Of a stretch of DNA of 64,000 bases, positions 52,736 to 61,197 are shown piece after piece (the first letter of the stretch is position 1; every line of letters begins with the position of its first letter). This DNA comes from Patescibacteria group bacterium. Lineage in GTDB: Bacteria; Patescibacteriota; Microgenomatia; UBA8517. The DNA lies in contig DASZQR010000010.1 of NCBI GenBank assembly GCA_035549555.1, positions 558,001 through 622,000 on the forward strand, in the 5' to 3' direction. The notes under the pieces were generated by a model that ran no database searches, was not told where the DNA came from, and saw only the letters and a program-made list of their open reading frames with translations. The position numbers and the translations under genes are program-made.

Positions 52736-53590
52736 TCATAAACCTTCTCTTTTCATCTCTTCCACAATTTGTTTCTGTTCCCTTGTTAAACGCGATGGAG
52801 TTTCAATATTTATTTTTATATATTCATCTCCTCGCCCTCGTCCGCTAATTCTCGGAGCTCCTTCTCCATGCAGTCTCATCATGGTACCAGCTTGTGTTCC
52901 ATTTCTTATCTTTATTTTTATTTCCTTTTCAATTGTTGGCACTTTTATTTCTCCGCCTAAGATGGCCATCGAAAAAGGAATTTTTACATTCACCAAAATA
53001 TCATCACCATCTCGTTCAAACATTTCATGTGGTTTAACATTCACTGTGACTCTAAAGTCGCGAAAATCAATTGTATTCCCATTATTAACTCCAGCAGGGA
53101 TTTTAATTGTTCTCTTCTTTCCATCAATCTCTACATTTCTAGAAACTCCCTTCATTGCTTCCATAAAATCAATTGTTAATGAATAGCGAGGTTTTGCAGC
53201 TTGTCTTCCTCCAAACGGATTTCCCCCTCCAAAAAATTGAGAAAATATATCAAAAGGATCTCCAAAATCTCCAAAAGGGTTTTGCCCGTCAGCGGTACTA
53301 TATGTATAACTATAGCTTCCGTTTCCCCCAAAAGGATTTCCCCCTGCAAAAGGATTGCCTCCTCCTCGTGCATTTGGGTCAGCTCCAGCATCAAACATTT
53401 GTTTCTTTTGTGGATTACTCAACACTTGATAAGCTTCATTTATTTCTTTAAATTTTTTCTCTGCAGCTTCTTTGTCATTCGGATGACGGTCAGGATGCCA
53501 CTCCAAAGCAAGCTTACGGTAAGCCTTTTTTATTTCTTCTGCTGTTGCAGATTTTGATACCCCAAGTGTATCGTAATAATTAGCAGCCAT
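52736..53590 (-). CDS. dnaJ: DnaJ-class co-chaperone without zinc finger
   Basis: Stimulates DnaK ATPase. The J domain (YYDTLGVSKSATAEEIKKAYRKLALEWHPDRHPND) holds the HPD motif at residues 32-34; a long Gly/Phe-rich region (GGGNPFAGGNPFGG and repeats) runs to about residue 130, then two beta-sandwich client-binding domains. The four CxxCxGxG repeats of class A DnaJ are absent, so it is a class B, CbpA-like protein of 284 aa. A CIRCE-type operator spans its start codon. Confidence 0.92.
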   Translation of the reverse strand: MAANYYDTLGVSKSATAEEIKKAYRKLALEWHPDRHPNDKEAAEKKFKEINEAYQVLSNPQKKQMFDAGADPNARGGGNPFAGGNPFGGNGSYSYTYSTADGQNPFGDFGDPFDIFSQFFGGGNPFGGRQAAKPRYSLTIDFMEAMKGVSRNVEIDGKKRTIKIPAGVNNGNTIDFRDFRVTVNVKPHEMFERDGDDILVNVKIPFSMAILGGEIKVPTIEKEIKIKIRNGTQAGTMMRLHGEGAPRISGRGRGDEYIKINIETPSRLTREQKQIVEEMKREGL

Positions 53591-53606
53591 ATATTCCCAG
53601 TGCTAA
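53580..53606 (-). promoter_or_regulatory. CIRCE-type HrcA operator over the dnaJ start codon
   Basis: TTAGCACTG-N9-GGCTGCTAA on the minus strand, in the 9-9-9 layout of CIRCE. The right arm includes codons 2-4 of dnaJ (GCT GCT AAT) and the ATG lies in the spacer end. A TATAAT at 53606-53611 adjoins the left arm. Confidence 0.75.
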
Positions 53607-53648
53607 TTATACTACACAAACTATTCTTTTTCTGCAATAATAAAATTG

Positions 53649-54224
53649 ATGAATTTAAAAACTGCCACATTTATTTCAATTCTAATTACATTGATAATTA
53701 GTGTTCTAACTCTTCCATATATAAATTACAAAAAACCAACTCTTCAAATAAATTACACTAAAATTGAGATCAACTCCTCAAATCCGCCAAAAGGTTGGGC
53801 AAAATACGATGCAGATGATTTTTCAATTTATTATCCTGCAGATAGAATCGAAAAACATGTCCAAGATGGCGAGGATCATGATGGTTTTGCTCTCTGTTTT
53901 GTAGGCGACGCTTCATGTAGTGTTAGTGAAGTTTCTGTATACCCAACAACTTTTAGCACTACAACAGATTGGCAAATAGCTTATGAAAAAGCAAATATAG
54001 ATGCAACTTATCCACAAAAATATTTAATGATAATTTATCCAAATCTAAATTTCGACGGTAATCCAGGAATTGGAAGTATTTTTGGGCAAGCTTATAAATT
54101 TGATGGAATCCAAAATAAATTAGACACTGCAGTTATTGAAAATAAAAACAAAGTCTACGGAATCACTTATGATTCCACAAATCCTCTTGACATCCAAATC
54201 CTTTCTACTCTGAAGTTTAAATAA
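53649..54224 (+). CDS. membrane-anchored PsbP-like secreted protein
   Basis: A 191-aa protein with an N-terminal membrane helix (TATFISILITLIISVLTLPYI) and an extracytoplasmic domain opening PPKGWAKYDADDFSIYYPA, the pattern of PsbP/MogI-type lipoprotein folds in bacteria. A single Cys pair (LCFVGDASC) could form a disulphide. Function unknown. ATG chosen over a TTG 3 bases upstream. Plus-strand gene between dnaJ and dnaK groups; its stop abuts the next gene's stop. Confidence 0.65.
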   Translation: MNLKTATFISILITLIISVLTLPYINYKKPTLQINYTKIEINSSNPPKGWAKYDADDFSIYYPADRIEKHVQDGEDHDGFALCFVGDASCSVSEVSVYPTTFSTTTDWQIAYEKANIDATYPQKYLMIIYPNLNFDGNPGIGSIFGQAYKFDGIQNKLDTAVIENKNKVYGITYDSTNPLDIQILSTLKFK

Positions 54225-54458
54225 TTATTTACCAATCAGCTTAATCTCAAGTTCTCTCATTCTGTTTACAGAGTTTTCATCAAAATCTATTGCACTGCAT
54301 ATATTTATACCGAGCAATAAATATTCTTTTGATTCGTCCGGTGTTAATTTCGGATATGGATTAAATCCTCCCTCTAAAAACTTAAGATTCCTTGCATAAT
54401 ACTGATCAAGATCTAATGATAAACCAACTGGGTGCGAAGTATGATGTTCTCTACTCAT
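54225..54458 (-). CDS. orphan 77-aa protein after dnaK
   Basis: I do not recognise it. It begins [20 protein letters not shown] and ends in a helical segment ([17 protein letters not shown]). Its ATG overlaps the dnaK stop by 4 bases, so it is translationally coupled to the chaperone and may be stress-induced with it. No cysteines or membrane segment. Confidence 0.65.
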   Translation of the reverse strand: MSREHHTSHPVGLSLDLDQYYARNLKFLEGGFNPYPKLTPDESKEYLLLGINICSAIDFDENSVNRMRELEIKLIGK

Positions 54459-56353
54459 TCCACTACCTGTCCCTCTTCAGCTTTATCTTTTTCTGAAGCA
54501 TTCTCATCTTTCTTTTCTTCTGTGTTCTCTTCTTTTTGTTCTCCAGAAGCTGGTTGTTGACCTTTATACATTGCCTGTCCTATTTCAGATAAAGTTTCAG
54601 ACAAAGCTTTAGTTTTCTCTTCAATTTCATCTTTAGAGCCTTTTTCCATTACATCTTTAAGGTCTTTTATTTTGGCTTCAACTTTTTCTTTTACATCAGC
54701 TGGCACTTTATCTCCTCCATCTTTAAGTGCCTTCTCAGCGGTTGTAATCAAAGCATCAGCTTGATTTTTGAGCTTAATTTCTTCAGCTTTTTTCTCATCC
54801 TCTGCTTTATTTTTCTCAGCTTCTTCCTGCATTCGTTTTACTTCATCATCAGAAAGGCCTACAGCTCCAGTAATTTGAATATTTTGTGTCTTTCCAGTTG
54901 CTTTATCTTTTGCAGTCACCTTAAGAATTCCGCTGCTGTCCATATCAAAAGTAACTTCAACTTGAGGAACTCCTCTTGGTGCTGGTGGAATTCCATCAAG
55001 TGTAAATGTTCCCAAAGTTTTATTGTCATTACTGAGTGGTCTCTCTCCTTGAGTCACATGAATTTGTACCTGTGTTTGGTTATCGCTTGCCGTCGAAAAA
55101 GTTTCTGTCTTGCTTGTTGGAATAGTTGTATTTCTTGGAATCATTGGCGTTGCAACTCCTCCCATTGTTTCAATTGCCAAAGTAAGTGGTGTTACATCAA
55201 GTAACAAAATATCTTTTACTTCTCCTCCAAGAATTCCTCCTTGAATTGCAGCTCCAACAGCAACAACCTCATCTGGATTAACTGATTGGTTTGGATCTTT
55301 TCCAAAAAATTGCTTAACTGTTTCTACAACCTTTGGCATACGAGTCATTCCTCCAACCATAATCACTTCGTCAATATCTTTCGCGCTTAATTTAGAATCC
55401 TTCAAACACTCTTCGACTGGTTTAATTGTTTTTTGAATCAAATCATCAACTAATCCTTCAAGTTTGGCGCGTGTTAATTTCATTGTTAAATGAAGCGGCT
55501 GTCCGTCGTGTTGTGTAATATAAGGCTGATTAATTTCTACCTCTTCAGCAGCGCTTAATTCAATTTTTGCTTTTTCAGCTGCATCTCGAACTCTTTGAAG
55601 CGCTTGTGGATCTTTTTTAAGATCAACGCTCGTTTCTTTCTTAAATTCTTCACAAATATAATCAACTATCTTTGCATCAAAATCATCTCCTCCAAGGTGT
55701 GTATCTCCGTTTGTGGCTTTTACCTCAAAGACTCCGTCTCCAAGTTCAAGTACTGAAATATCAAAGGTTCCTCCTCCAAGATCGTAAACTGCGATTTTCT
55801 GATTTGCTTTCTTTTCCATTCCGTAAGCAAGAGCAGCAGCAGTTGGTTCGTTTATAATGCGTTCTACTTTAAGTCCTGCAATTTCTCCAGCTTGTTTTGT
55901 AGCTTGTCTTTGCGCATCATCAAAATATGCAGGGACTGTAATTACAGCGCGGTCTACAGTTTCCCCTAAATATTTCTCAGCATCTTTTTTGAGTTTCATC
56001 AAAACTCGTGATCCAATTTCCTGGGGAGTAAATGTTTTACCATCAACTTCAATATCAGCCATTTCATTTTTACCCTTAACAATTTTGTAAGGCACCATAT
56101 CGATAGTTCTTTGTACTTCTTTGTCTTCAAATCGACGACCCATTAAACGTTTTGCAGAGTAAATTGTATTTTTTGGATTAAGAATCATTTGGCGCTTTGC
56201 AACGTCCCCTACAAGATTTTTAATTGGCTCAACCACAGAAGGTGTAGTATTTTTTCCAGTATCAACTCCAGGAATAACTTTTGGTCTTCCGGCTTCAAGT
56301 ACAGCAACGCAGCTGTTTGTAGTCCCTAAATCAATTCCAATTATTTTCGACAT
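54455..56353 (-). CDS. dnaK: molecular chaperone DnaK (Hsp70)
   Basis: ATP-dependent chaperone. [17 protein letters not shown] opens the nucleotide-binding domain; [11 protein letters not shown] and [16 protein letters not shown] follow, then the [10 protein letters not shown] linker region near residue 390, the substrate-binding domain ([16 protein letters not shown]) and a helical lid. The C-terminal tail is Glu/Lys-rich and ends GQVVE rather than the common EEVD-type end. 632 aa, normal. It has its own promoter and CIRCE-type operator, separate from hrcA-grpE upstream. Confidence 0.98.
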   Translation of the reverse strand: MSKIIGIDLGTTNSCVAVLEAGRPKVIPGVDTGKNTTPSVVEPIKNLVGDVAKRQMILNPKNTIYSAKRLMGRRFEDKEVQRTIDMVPYKIVKGKNEMADIEVDGKTFTPQEIGSRVLMKLKKDAEKYLGETVDRAVITVPAYFDDAQRQATKQAGEIAGLKVERIINEPTAAALAYGMEKKANQKIAVYDLGGGTFDISVLELGDGVFEVKATNGDTHLGGDDFDAKIVDYICEEFKKETSVDLKKDPQALQRVRDAAEKAKIELSAAEEVEINQPYITQHDGQPLHLTMKLTRAKLEGLVDDLIQKTIKPVEECLKDSKLSAKDIDEVIMVGGMTRMPKVVETVKQFFGKDPNQSVNPDEVVAVGAAIQGGILGGEVKDILLLDVTPLTLAIETMGGVATPMIPRNTTIPTSKTETFSTASDNQTQVQIHVTQGERPLSNDNKTLGTFTLDGIPPAPRGVPQVEVTFDMDSSGILKVTAKDKATGKTQNIQITGAVGLSDDEVKRMQEEAEKNKAEDEKKAEEIKLKNQADALITTAEKALKDGGDKVPADVKEKVEAKIKDLKDVMEKGSKDEIEEKTKALSETLSEIGQAMYKGQQPASGEQKEENTEEKKDENASEKDKAEEGQVVE

Positions 56354-56374
56354 ATTTATTTAATAAAGCTCTAT

Positions 56375-56412
56375 TAGCACTAATATATAACGACTGCCAA
56401 TTCCTTGTCAAG
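56375..56412 (-). promoter_or_regulatory. dnaK promoter with CIRCE-type HrcA operator
   Basis: TTGACA (56407-56412) and an AT-rich -10 (56384-56389) with 17-base spacing on the minus strand. The operator, read on the plus strand, is TTAGCACTA-N9-GACTGCCAA at 56375-56401, covering the -10 region. Confidence 0.85.
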
Positions 56413-56872
56413 AGGCTTTTTCAGCCTCATTTTTCTTAAAAACTTTTACTCTTGCATGCCTTACAACCATTCCGTCCATAAATTTCCATCCATTTGTTAA
56501 AACTTCAGCAATTTGATTATTCTTTTCTTTATCTTCAACTATTTCAATTGCCTCCATTGTATTTTCATCAAAAGTTTCATCAACTTTTGGATTTATCTCC
56601 TCAAGTCCTTCTTGTTTTAAAACATCCTTAAATTGTCCAACTGTTATTGCAAGCCCAGCATCTTTCAAATGTTTTTGTGCCATTTCAAAACCATCAAGCA
56701 CAGGAAGTAGGTTTTGAATTAATTTTTCAGTTGCAAATTTTATCCATGTGATTTTTTCTTCTTGGGTTCTCTTTTGCAGATTATCATAATCAGCAAGAGT
56801 GCGAGCAAGTTGATTTTTAAGTATCTCAACTTCAATATTTTCTTTTTTATTTTCCTGTTTCTTTTGTTTCAT
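56408..56872 (-). CDS. grpE: nucleotide exchange factor GrpE
   Basis: GrpE releases ADP from DnaK. The 154-aa protein has a charged N-terminal coiled coil (LKNQLARTLADYDNLQKRTQEEK), the dimer helix LLPVLDGFEMA, and the beta domain with NPKVDETFDENTMEAIEIV and GWKFMDGMVVRHARVKV. It is slightly short. It follows hrcA by 39 bases, a gap that contains an 18-bp perfect palindrome. Confidence 0.95.
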   Translation of the reverse strand: MKQKKQENKKENIEVEILKNQLARTLADYDNLQKRTQEEKITWIKFATEKLIQNLLPVLDGFEMAQKHLKDAGLAITVGQFKDVLKQEGLEEINPKVDETFDENTMEAIEIVEDKEKNNQIAEVLTNGWKFMDGMVVRHARVKVFKKNEAEKAS

Positions 56873-56887
56873 ATTTCTTTGCCGTAT

Positions 56888-56905
56888 CTTTCTTTTAAAA
56901 GAAAG
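56888..56905 (-). repeat. 18-bp perfect palindrome between hrcA and grpE
   Basis: CTTTCTTTT / AAAAGAAAG, a self-complementary run just before grpE. No U-tract follows, so it is not a usual terminator; it could be an RNA processing or stability hairpin. Confidence 0.55.
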
Positions 56906-56911
56906 TACGAG

Positions 56912-57637
56912 TTATACTAATAATTCTTCAAGTAAAGTTCTAAAATACCGAACACTTGGAATCATATTTGGCGCCTGTCTAAATGGTCCAATTACTCCAA
57001 TTGCACCGTGTCGTCCATTTATATCAAATCTTGTTGCAACAACTCCAAGGTCAGATAGCATTGGCCAAGAAAGCTCCTGTCCAAAAAGAATTTCAACCGG
57101 GCTCATTCCTGTAAGTCTCTCAAAAAAAAGTTCATGTACCAAATTCGCTTCTTCAATCATGGAAAAAATTCTCTGGCAAACTTCCAAAGTTTCAAATTCA
57201 GGATTATCAAAAACATTTTTCATTCCCGCTCTCCAAACATCTCCTTCGTCAGTTGCAGCTACAGCCAAGCTATGTGTTTTATTAGCTAGCGCTTGTGTTG
57301 CATTACTCATTAATTTATCAAAGTCATCCTTTGCACTTGCTACTTGTTCTTTTGCCTGCACTTCATCAACTACTCCCAGTTGTTTCTCTTCCATAAGTTG
57401 GTTTATATAAAATTTCATCGCCATTGGAGTAGGAATTCTTCCGCTTGAAGTATGAGGTTGCTTTAAATATTTCATAGCTGTCAAATTAACCATTTCAGCG
57501 CGGATTGTTGCAGGAGAAATTCCTAAATTATATTTTTTTTCAAGAGCATTTGACCCAACAGGAGTCGCAGTTGCAATAAACTCTTCAATAATCGATTTAA
57601 GTATCTGAGTTTGTCTCGAAGTTAAAGCACCAGTCAT
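56912..57637 (-). CDS. hrcA: heat-inducible transcription repressor HrcA (short)
   Basis: Represses chaperone genes by binding CIRCE. The winged-helix N-domain has LTSRQTQILKSIIEEFIATATPVGSNAL and SPATIRAEMVNLTAMKYLKQPHTSSGRIPT, very close to the family. The C-terminal GAF-like part ends in GAIGVIGPFRQAPNMIPSVRYF. At 241 aa it is about 100 residues shorter than typical HrcA, with the middle domain reduced. It has a CIRCE-type operator in its own promoter, so it represses itself. Confidence 0.95.
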   Translation of the reverse strand: MTGALTSRQTQILKSIIEEFIATATPVGSNALEKKYNLGISPATIRAEMVNLTAMKYLKQPHTSSGRIPTPMAMKFYINQLMEEKQLGVVDEVQAKEQVASAKDDFDKLMSNATQALANKTHSLAVAATDEGDVWRAGMKNVFDNPEFETLEVCQRIFSMIEEANLVHELFFERLTGMSPVEILFGQELSWPMLSDLGVVATRFDINGRHGAIGVIGPFRQAPNMIPSVRYFRTLLEELLV

Positions 57638-57638
57638 C

Positions 57639-57676
57639 TTAGCACTAATATAATACGACTGCTAGGACCTTGTCAA
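57639..57676 (-). promoter_or_regulatory. hrcA-grpE promoter with CIRCE-type operator
   Basis: TTGACA (57671-57676) and TTATAT (57648-57653) with 17-base spacing on the minus strand; operator TTAGCACTA-N9-GACTGCTAG read on the plus strand at 57639-57665. The ATG lies 10 bases after the -10, so the leader is only a few bases. Confidence 0.85.
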
Positions 57677-57678
57677 GC

Positions 57679-59358
57679 TCACGATACTCCGTTTTCAAGG
57701 TCTTCGGCTGGTTCTGTAGGTGTTCGCAAAATAAATCCTCTCTTCGACCAAATTGTCATCCATATGTCATTTAACTCCTGTGACTTCAAAACAAAAGACA
57801 ATACTATATATATAACCATCCCAATAATTGCAACAAGCCCTGTAAGCACAATCAAATTAAGAGTATATCTTGTATCAATTACAAGCGTCTGAAATGCAAT
57901 TGGTCTTGCTATTTTGATAGGATCCCATTTATCAAAAAACTTAAGTAAATAATACATTACTCCCCCTGAAACAATGCAAGCAAAGAATGTTTTTGACAAT
58001 GGCAATATTACTTTGACCAAAGAAAAGTTTTTGATTTTACGTTTCAAAACAATCAGTAAAATTATTGTTTCAATGAAAGCGCCAATCGAATAAGCAAATC
58101 CAAGTGCCCAGGAAGACATGTGAAGGCTACTTACCAAAAATATACTTGATACAATCACAAACGAATCTCCAATTACAGAAATAATTACAGGAGTTTGCGT
58201 ATCATGAAGTGCATAAAACCCTCTCGCAAGCATTGGCACAAAAGTCTGAAAGACGATCCCTACGCTAAATCCCGTTAATACCATCCCTGTCTCGACTGTT
58301 GCATCCCAATCAAATTTATAAGTTCCAAATAAAATTCTAACAATAGGAATACGAAGAACTATCAATAAAGTAACAACAGGAGCAACCAAAAAAAACATTT
58401 GGTAAATTGTCCTAAATAAAATATCGCGGAATTTTGGTAAGTTTTCATTTTCCCGAGTTAAAGTTGGCAGTGCTGCCTTTGCCAAACTTGTTCCAAAAAG
58501 CCGGACAGGCGCAGCCTGTAATGAATTGGCAAGGGTAAAATATCCATAAGAAGCAACAGAAATTAAAGATGCAAAATAAAGCACGACTGTATCAGCAATT
58601 TGTTGAAATCCCAAATCAACAAGCCTTGGAGCAGCAAGTTTTGCAATATCTTTCACTCCGTCGTTTGGTTTTATATTTTTTCCAAATCTAAATCCAAGCT
58701 GATAAGCAAGTGGTAATTGAATCAAAAAATGCGTTAATGCTCCAAGAACTACTCCAACAGCAGGTGCCATAAGCCCAAGTTGTTTATGAAGTAGCACTGT
58801 TCCAATTATTAATCCCAAATTATAAAATACAGGAGCAAGTGCAGGAATCAAAAATCTTCTCAAAGATTCAAGAACACTAGTTAATACATAACTAATCACA
58901 AAAATTCCTTGTGCAAAAAACATCACCCGTGCCAAGTTTGCAATTAAATGAATCTCAGCTCCTGTATATCCTGGTGCAATCAAAGAATAAAATTGGTCTG
59001 CAAAAATCCCAATCAGTATTGCAAAAAAGGCAAATGAAATTAAACAAATATTTACAGTGCGGCTTGCAGTCTCCCATGCTTCTTTATTCCCTCGTCGAAG
59101 TAATTTTGTAAAAATCGGTATAAAAGCAGAAGCAAACATTCCATAAACAAGAACAGAAAAAACAAGATCAGGCAATCTAAATGCTGCAGAAAAAAGCGAA
59201 AATTGGTCCTGATCAAAAAAGGTTAATATCACACGCTTTTGCAGCAATCCCAAAATAAGCGATGAAAATGTCATCACCATAATTACATTTGCAGCAGAAA
59301 GGATTGAAGTCTGCTCTGATAAAAATATTTTCTTGGACTTATTAAGAATTTGATTCAT
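57679..59358 (-). CDS. murJ: lipid II flippase MurJ
   Basis: Flips the peptidoglycan precursor lipid II across the membrane. The 559-aa protein has about fourteen hydrophobic helices with the MVF-family pattern: an N-terminal FSAAFRLPDLVFSVLVYGMFASAFIPIFTKL segment, an RGFYALHDTQTPVIIS motif near residue 390, and cationic residues in the central helices. Length is slightly above 510 because of C-terminal residues. It shares a bidirectional promoter region with rpsT. Confidence 0.93.
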   Translation of the reverse strand: MNQILNKSKKIFLSEQTSILSAANVIMVMTFSSLILGLLQKRVILTFFDQDQFSLFSAAFRLPDLVFSVLVYGMFASAFIPIFTKLLRRGNKEAWETASRTVNICLISFAFFAILIGIFADQFYSLIAPGYTGAEIHLIANLARVMFFAQGIFVISYVLTSVLESLRRFLIPALAPVFYNLGLIIGTVLLHKQLGLMAPAVGVVLGALTHFLIQLPLAYQLGFRFGKNIKPNDGVKDIAKLAAPRLVDLGFQQIADTVVLYFASLISVASYGYFTLANSLQAAPVRLFGTSLAKAALPTLTRENENLPKFRDILFRTIYQMFFLVAPVVTLLIVLRIPIVRILFGTYKFDWDATVETGMVLTGFSVGIVFQTFVPMLARGFYALHDTQTPVIISVIGDSFVIVSSIFLVSSLHMSSWALGFAYSIGAFIETIILLIVLKRKIKNFSLVKVILPLSKTFFACIVSGGVMYYLLKFFDKWDPIKIARPIAFQTLVIDTRYTLNLIVLTGLVAIIGMVIYIVLSFVLKSQELNDIWMTIWSKRGFILRTPTEPAEDLENGVS

Positions 59359-59378
59359 GCCTGAATTTATATTATACT
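59350..59378 (+). promoter_or_regulatory. promoter of rpsT (leaderless), overlapping murJ -10
   Basis: TTGATT and TATACT with a 17-base spacer on the plus strand; the -10 ends 7 bases before the rpsT ATG. On the minus strand a TATAAT (59371-59376) for murJ overlaps it. Confidence 0.6.
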
Positions 59379-59385
59379 TGAAGAT

Positions 59386-59634
59386 ATGCCAGTAACAGTA
59401 TCAGCAAAAAGAGCGTTAAGAGGTTCCACAAAAAAAGGAATCATTAATTTATCTATTATAAAAAAGCTTGAGGCAGCAATTAGACAAGCAAAAAAATCAA
59501 AAAGCGATAAAGCAATTAAATCTGCAATGTCTCTTGCAGATCGTGCTGCTAAAAAGCACACTATTCATAAAAACAAAGCTGCAAGAATCAAATCCTCTCT
59601 CTCAAAGTTAAATAAAACTTCAAAGAAAAAATAA
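59386..59634 (+). CDS. rpsT: 30S ribosomal protein S20
   Basis: A helical 16S rRNA-binding protein. The 82-aa chain has SAKRALRGSTKKG, AIRQAKKSKSDKAIKSAMSLADRAAKKHTIHKNKAARIKSSLSK in blocks typical of the family, and ends KTSKKK. Lys/Ala-rich throughout. Likely transcribed without a leader. Its stop codon lies in a double-hairpin element. It is the first of a plus-strand run that leads to the pil genes. Confidence 0.95.
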   Translation: MPVTVSAKRALRGSTKKGIINLSIIKKLEAAIRQAKKSKSDKAIKSAMSLADRAAKKHTIHKNKAARIKSSLSKLNKTSKKK

Positions 59635-59657
59635 GCGAAGCTTGTCGCTTCGCGATA
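59631..59657 (+). repeat. double-hairpin element, copy 10 (rpsT 3' end)
   Basis: Sense order on the plus strand: ATAAGC-GAA-GC, then TTGTCGC / GCGATAG with loop TTC; the TAA of ATAAGC is the rpsT stop. It is the only plus-strand copy and also the only one with a plus-strand host, so orientation follows the gene. Confidence 0.85.
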
Positions 59658-59704
59658 GTTCTTTCACATTCTTTCATATGGTATATTGAAATAACTATCC
59701 TGCC

Positions 59705-60268
59705 ATGGCTAAAAAAATCAAAGAAAAACAAATTAATCTTCTTCCCCAAGAAGAATTTGAAGCTTCAACATTCGGCCGTACTCTAAAATGGGTCTTAACT
59801 ACATTTCGTTATATTGTTATAGCTACAGAAATGATTGTTATGGCTGCCTTCTTGTCTCGTTTTGTCCTTGATGCCAAATCTTCGCAGTTGATAGACGATA
59901 TAAACCAAAAAAAAACCATTGTCTCTTCATATTCCATTTTTGAAAATAAATTTCGTCAAACCCAGTCTCAAATTGCCCTCTTTGCAACTTATAATGTAGC
60001 ATCCAATAATTTAAGCCCAATTCTAGACGAAATAAGCGGTAAAATTCCCTCAGATATTATTCTGACAGAAACAAATATTAACGGATCAAAACTAGAATTA
60101 ACAGGCACCACCCAAAACCAAAACGACATTTCTTTATTTCTTCAAAGTTTAAATTCAGGAACAAATTTCACAAGCGCTGCCGTAACTTCAGTTAACGCAA
60201 AAGAAGGAAATCCTGATTTAACTTTCATGATAACTGCGACAATTAAAGGGAGGGCAAATGGCAACTAA
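59705..60268 (+). CDS. PilN-like type IV pilus assembly protein
   Basis: Inner-membrane pilus component. The 187-aa protein begins with a cytoplasmic INLLPQEEFEAS motif, the PilN segment that contacts PilM, then one membrane helix (YIVIATEMIVMAAFLSRFVL) and a periplasm-side domain with the fimbrial PilN ferredoxin-like fold (IPSDIILTETNINGSKLELTGT). It overlaps the downstream PilO-like gene by 11 bases. The gene name is by family pattern. Confidence 0.85.
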   Translation: MAKKIKEKQINLLPQEEFEASTFGRTLKWVLTTFRYIVIATEMIVMAAFLSRFVLDAKSSQLIDDINQKKTIVSSYSIFENKFRQTQSQIALFATYNVASNNLSPILDEISGKIPSDIILTETNINGSKLELTGTTQNQNDISLFLQSLNSGTNFTSAAVTSVNAKEGNPDLTFMITATIKGRANGN

Positions 60269-60863
60269 TAGTTTTCGAGAAGTTACTTATCAAAGATATT
60301 TTGCAAATATCTTTGCCTTGTATAGACAAAGACAGGATCTGAAATCTTATCTGGAAGTCCTTCTTTCTATCACTGCAGTTGCAATCTTTTTTGTGTTCGC
60401 AATTAAACCAACTCTTGTAACAATAAGCGATCTACTTACAAAAATACAAGCAGAACAGCAAACATCCGACGCTCTTGACACCAAAATTAAAAATTTAGGG
60501 ATTGCCCAAAATCTCTTCAACCAAAACGAAGATAAAATCAAATTATTAGACCAGGCAGTTCCGTTTAATCCTGGTATACAAGATTACATTCGCCAAATTG
60601 TTGGTCTTGCGCAAAAAGAAAATGTTAGTATTCAAAGTATGCAAACATCAAATATTCCTTTAGTTGCATCATCAAGTGCAGCTCCTGCTGCTCAGTCCGC
60701 ACAAATTACTTTCTTAGCTACAGGAGATTATTCAAGTCTTGAAAACATGATAAAAGATATTGAAAATTTAAGAAGACCGGCAAACTTTATCAAATTTGAT
60801 CTTAGTATTCAAAATAATGTTTTGAATTTGACAATTACGCCACAAATTCCTTACATACAATAA
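60258..60863 (+). CDS. PilO-like type IV pilus assembly protein
   Basis: Partner of PilN. A 201-aa protein with one membrane helix near residue 40 (LLSITAVAIFFVFAIKPTLV), a coiled-coil linker, and a beta domain with SLENMIKDIENLRRPANFIKFDLSI, characteristic of PilO. It starts inside the end of the PilN-like gene with GGGAGGGCAA before the ATG, and precedes a small stalk protein. Confidence 0.85.
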   Translation: MATNSFREVTYQRYFANIFALYRQRQDLKSYLEVLLSITAVAIFFVFAIKPTLVTISDLLTKIQAEQQTSDALDTKIKNLGIAQNLFNQNEDKIKLLDQAVPFNPGIQDYIRQIVGLAQKENVSIQSMQTSNIPLVASSSAAPAAQSAQITFLATGDYSSLENMIKDIENLRRPANFIKFDLSIQNNVLNLTITPQIPYIQ

Positions 60864-60864
60864 T

Positions 60865-61197
60865 ATGAAAGCAAAAAAACCTGGAATATTAATAACAGCA
60901 ATTCTTACACTAATAACAGTGATCTTTTGGACTGGATTTGAAGTTTATCACAGCCTTACAACCAAACCTGTCCCTCCTGTTCCCCAAGCAATAATTAATC
61001 CCCTTGATCCAACTCTTGATACAAAAAGTTTAGATGCAATACAAGCAAGAAACTATCTTACAGATGATCAAATAGGAAATACCGAAGCAGTATCAGAAAC
61101 AGGAACACCAATTCCATCGCTTACGCCTTCTCCAACTCCAATATCAGTAAGTACGCCTTCAGCAAGTGTTACCCCGTCACCATCTGCAACACCATGA
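60865..61197 (+). CDS. membrane-anchored Ser/Thr/Pro stalk protein
   Basis: A 110-aa protein with an N-terminal helix (GILITAILTLITVIFWTGFEV) and a low-complexity C-terminal half of Pro, Ser and Thr (SLTPSPTPISVSTPS), which should form an extended, exposed tail. No catalytic domain. It follows the PilO-like gene by 1 base and overlaps the next gene by 4 bases (ATGA), placing it in the pilus operon; a pilus-associated role is an inference. Confidence 0.7.
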   Translation: MKAKKPGILITAILTLITVIFWTGFEVYHSLTTKPVPPVPQAIINPLDPTLDTKSLDAIQARNYLTDDQIGNTEAVSETGTPIPSLTPSPTPISVSTPSASVTPSPSATP

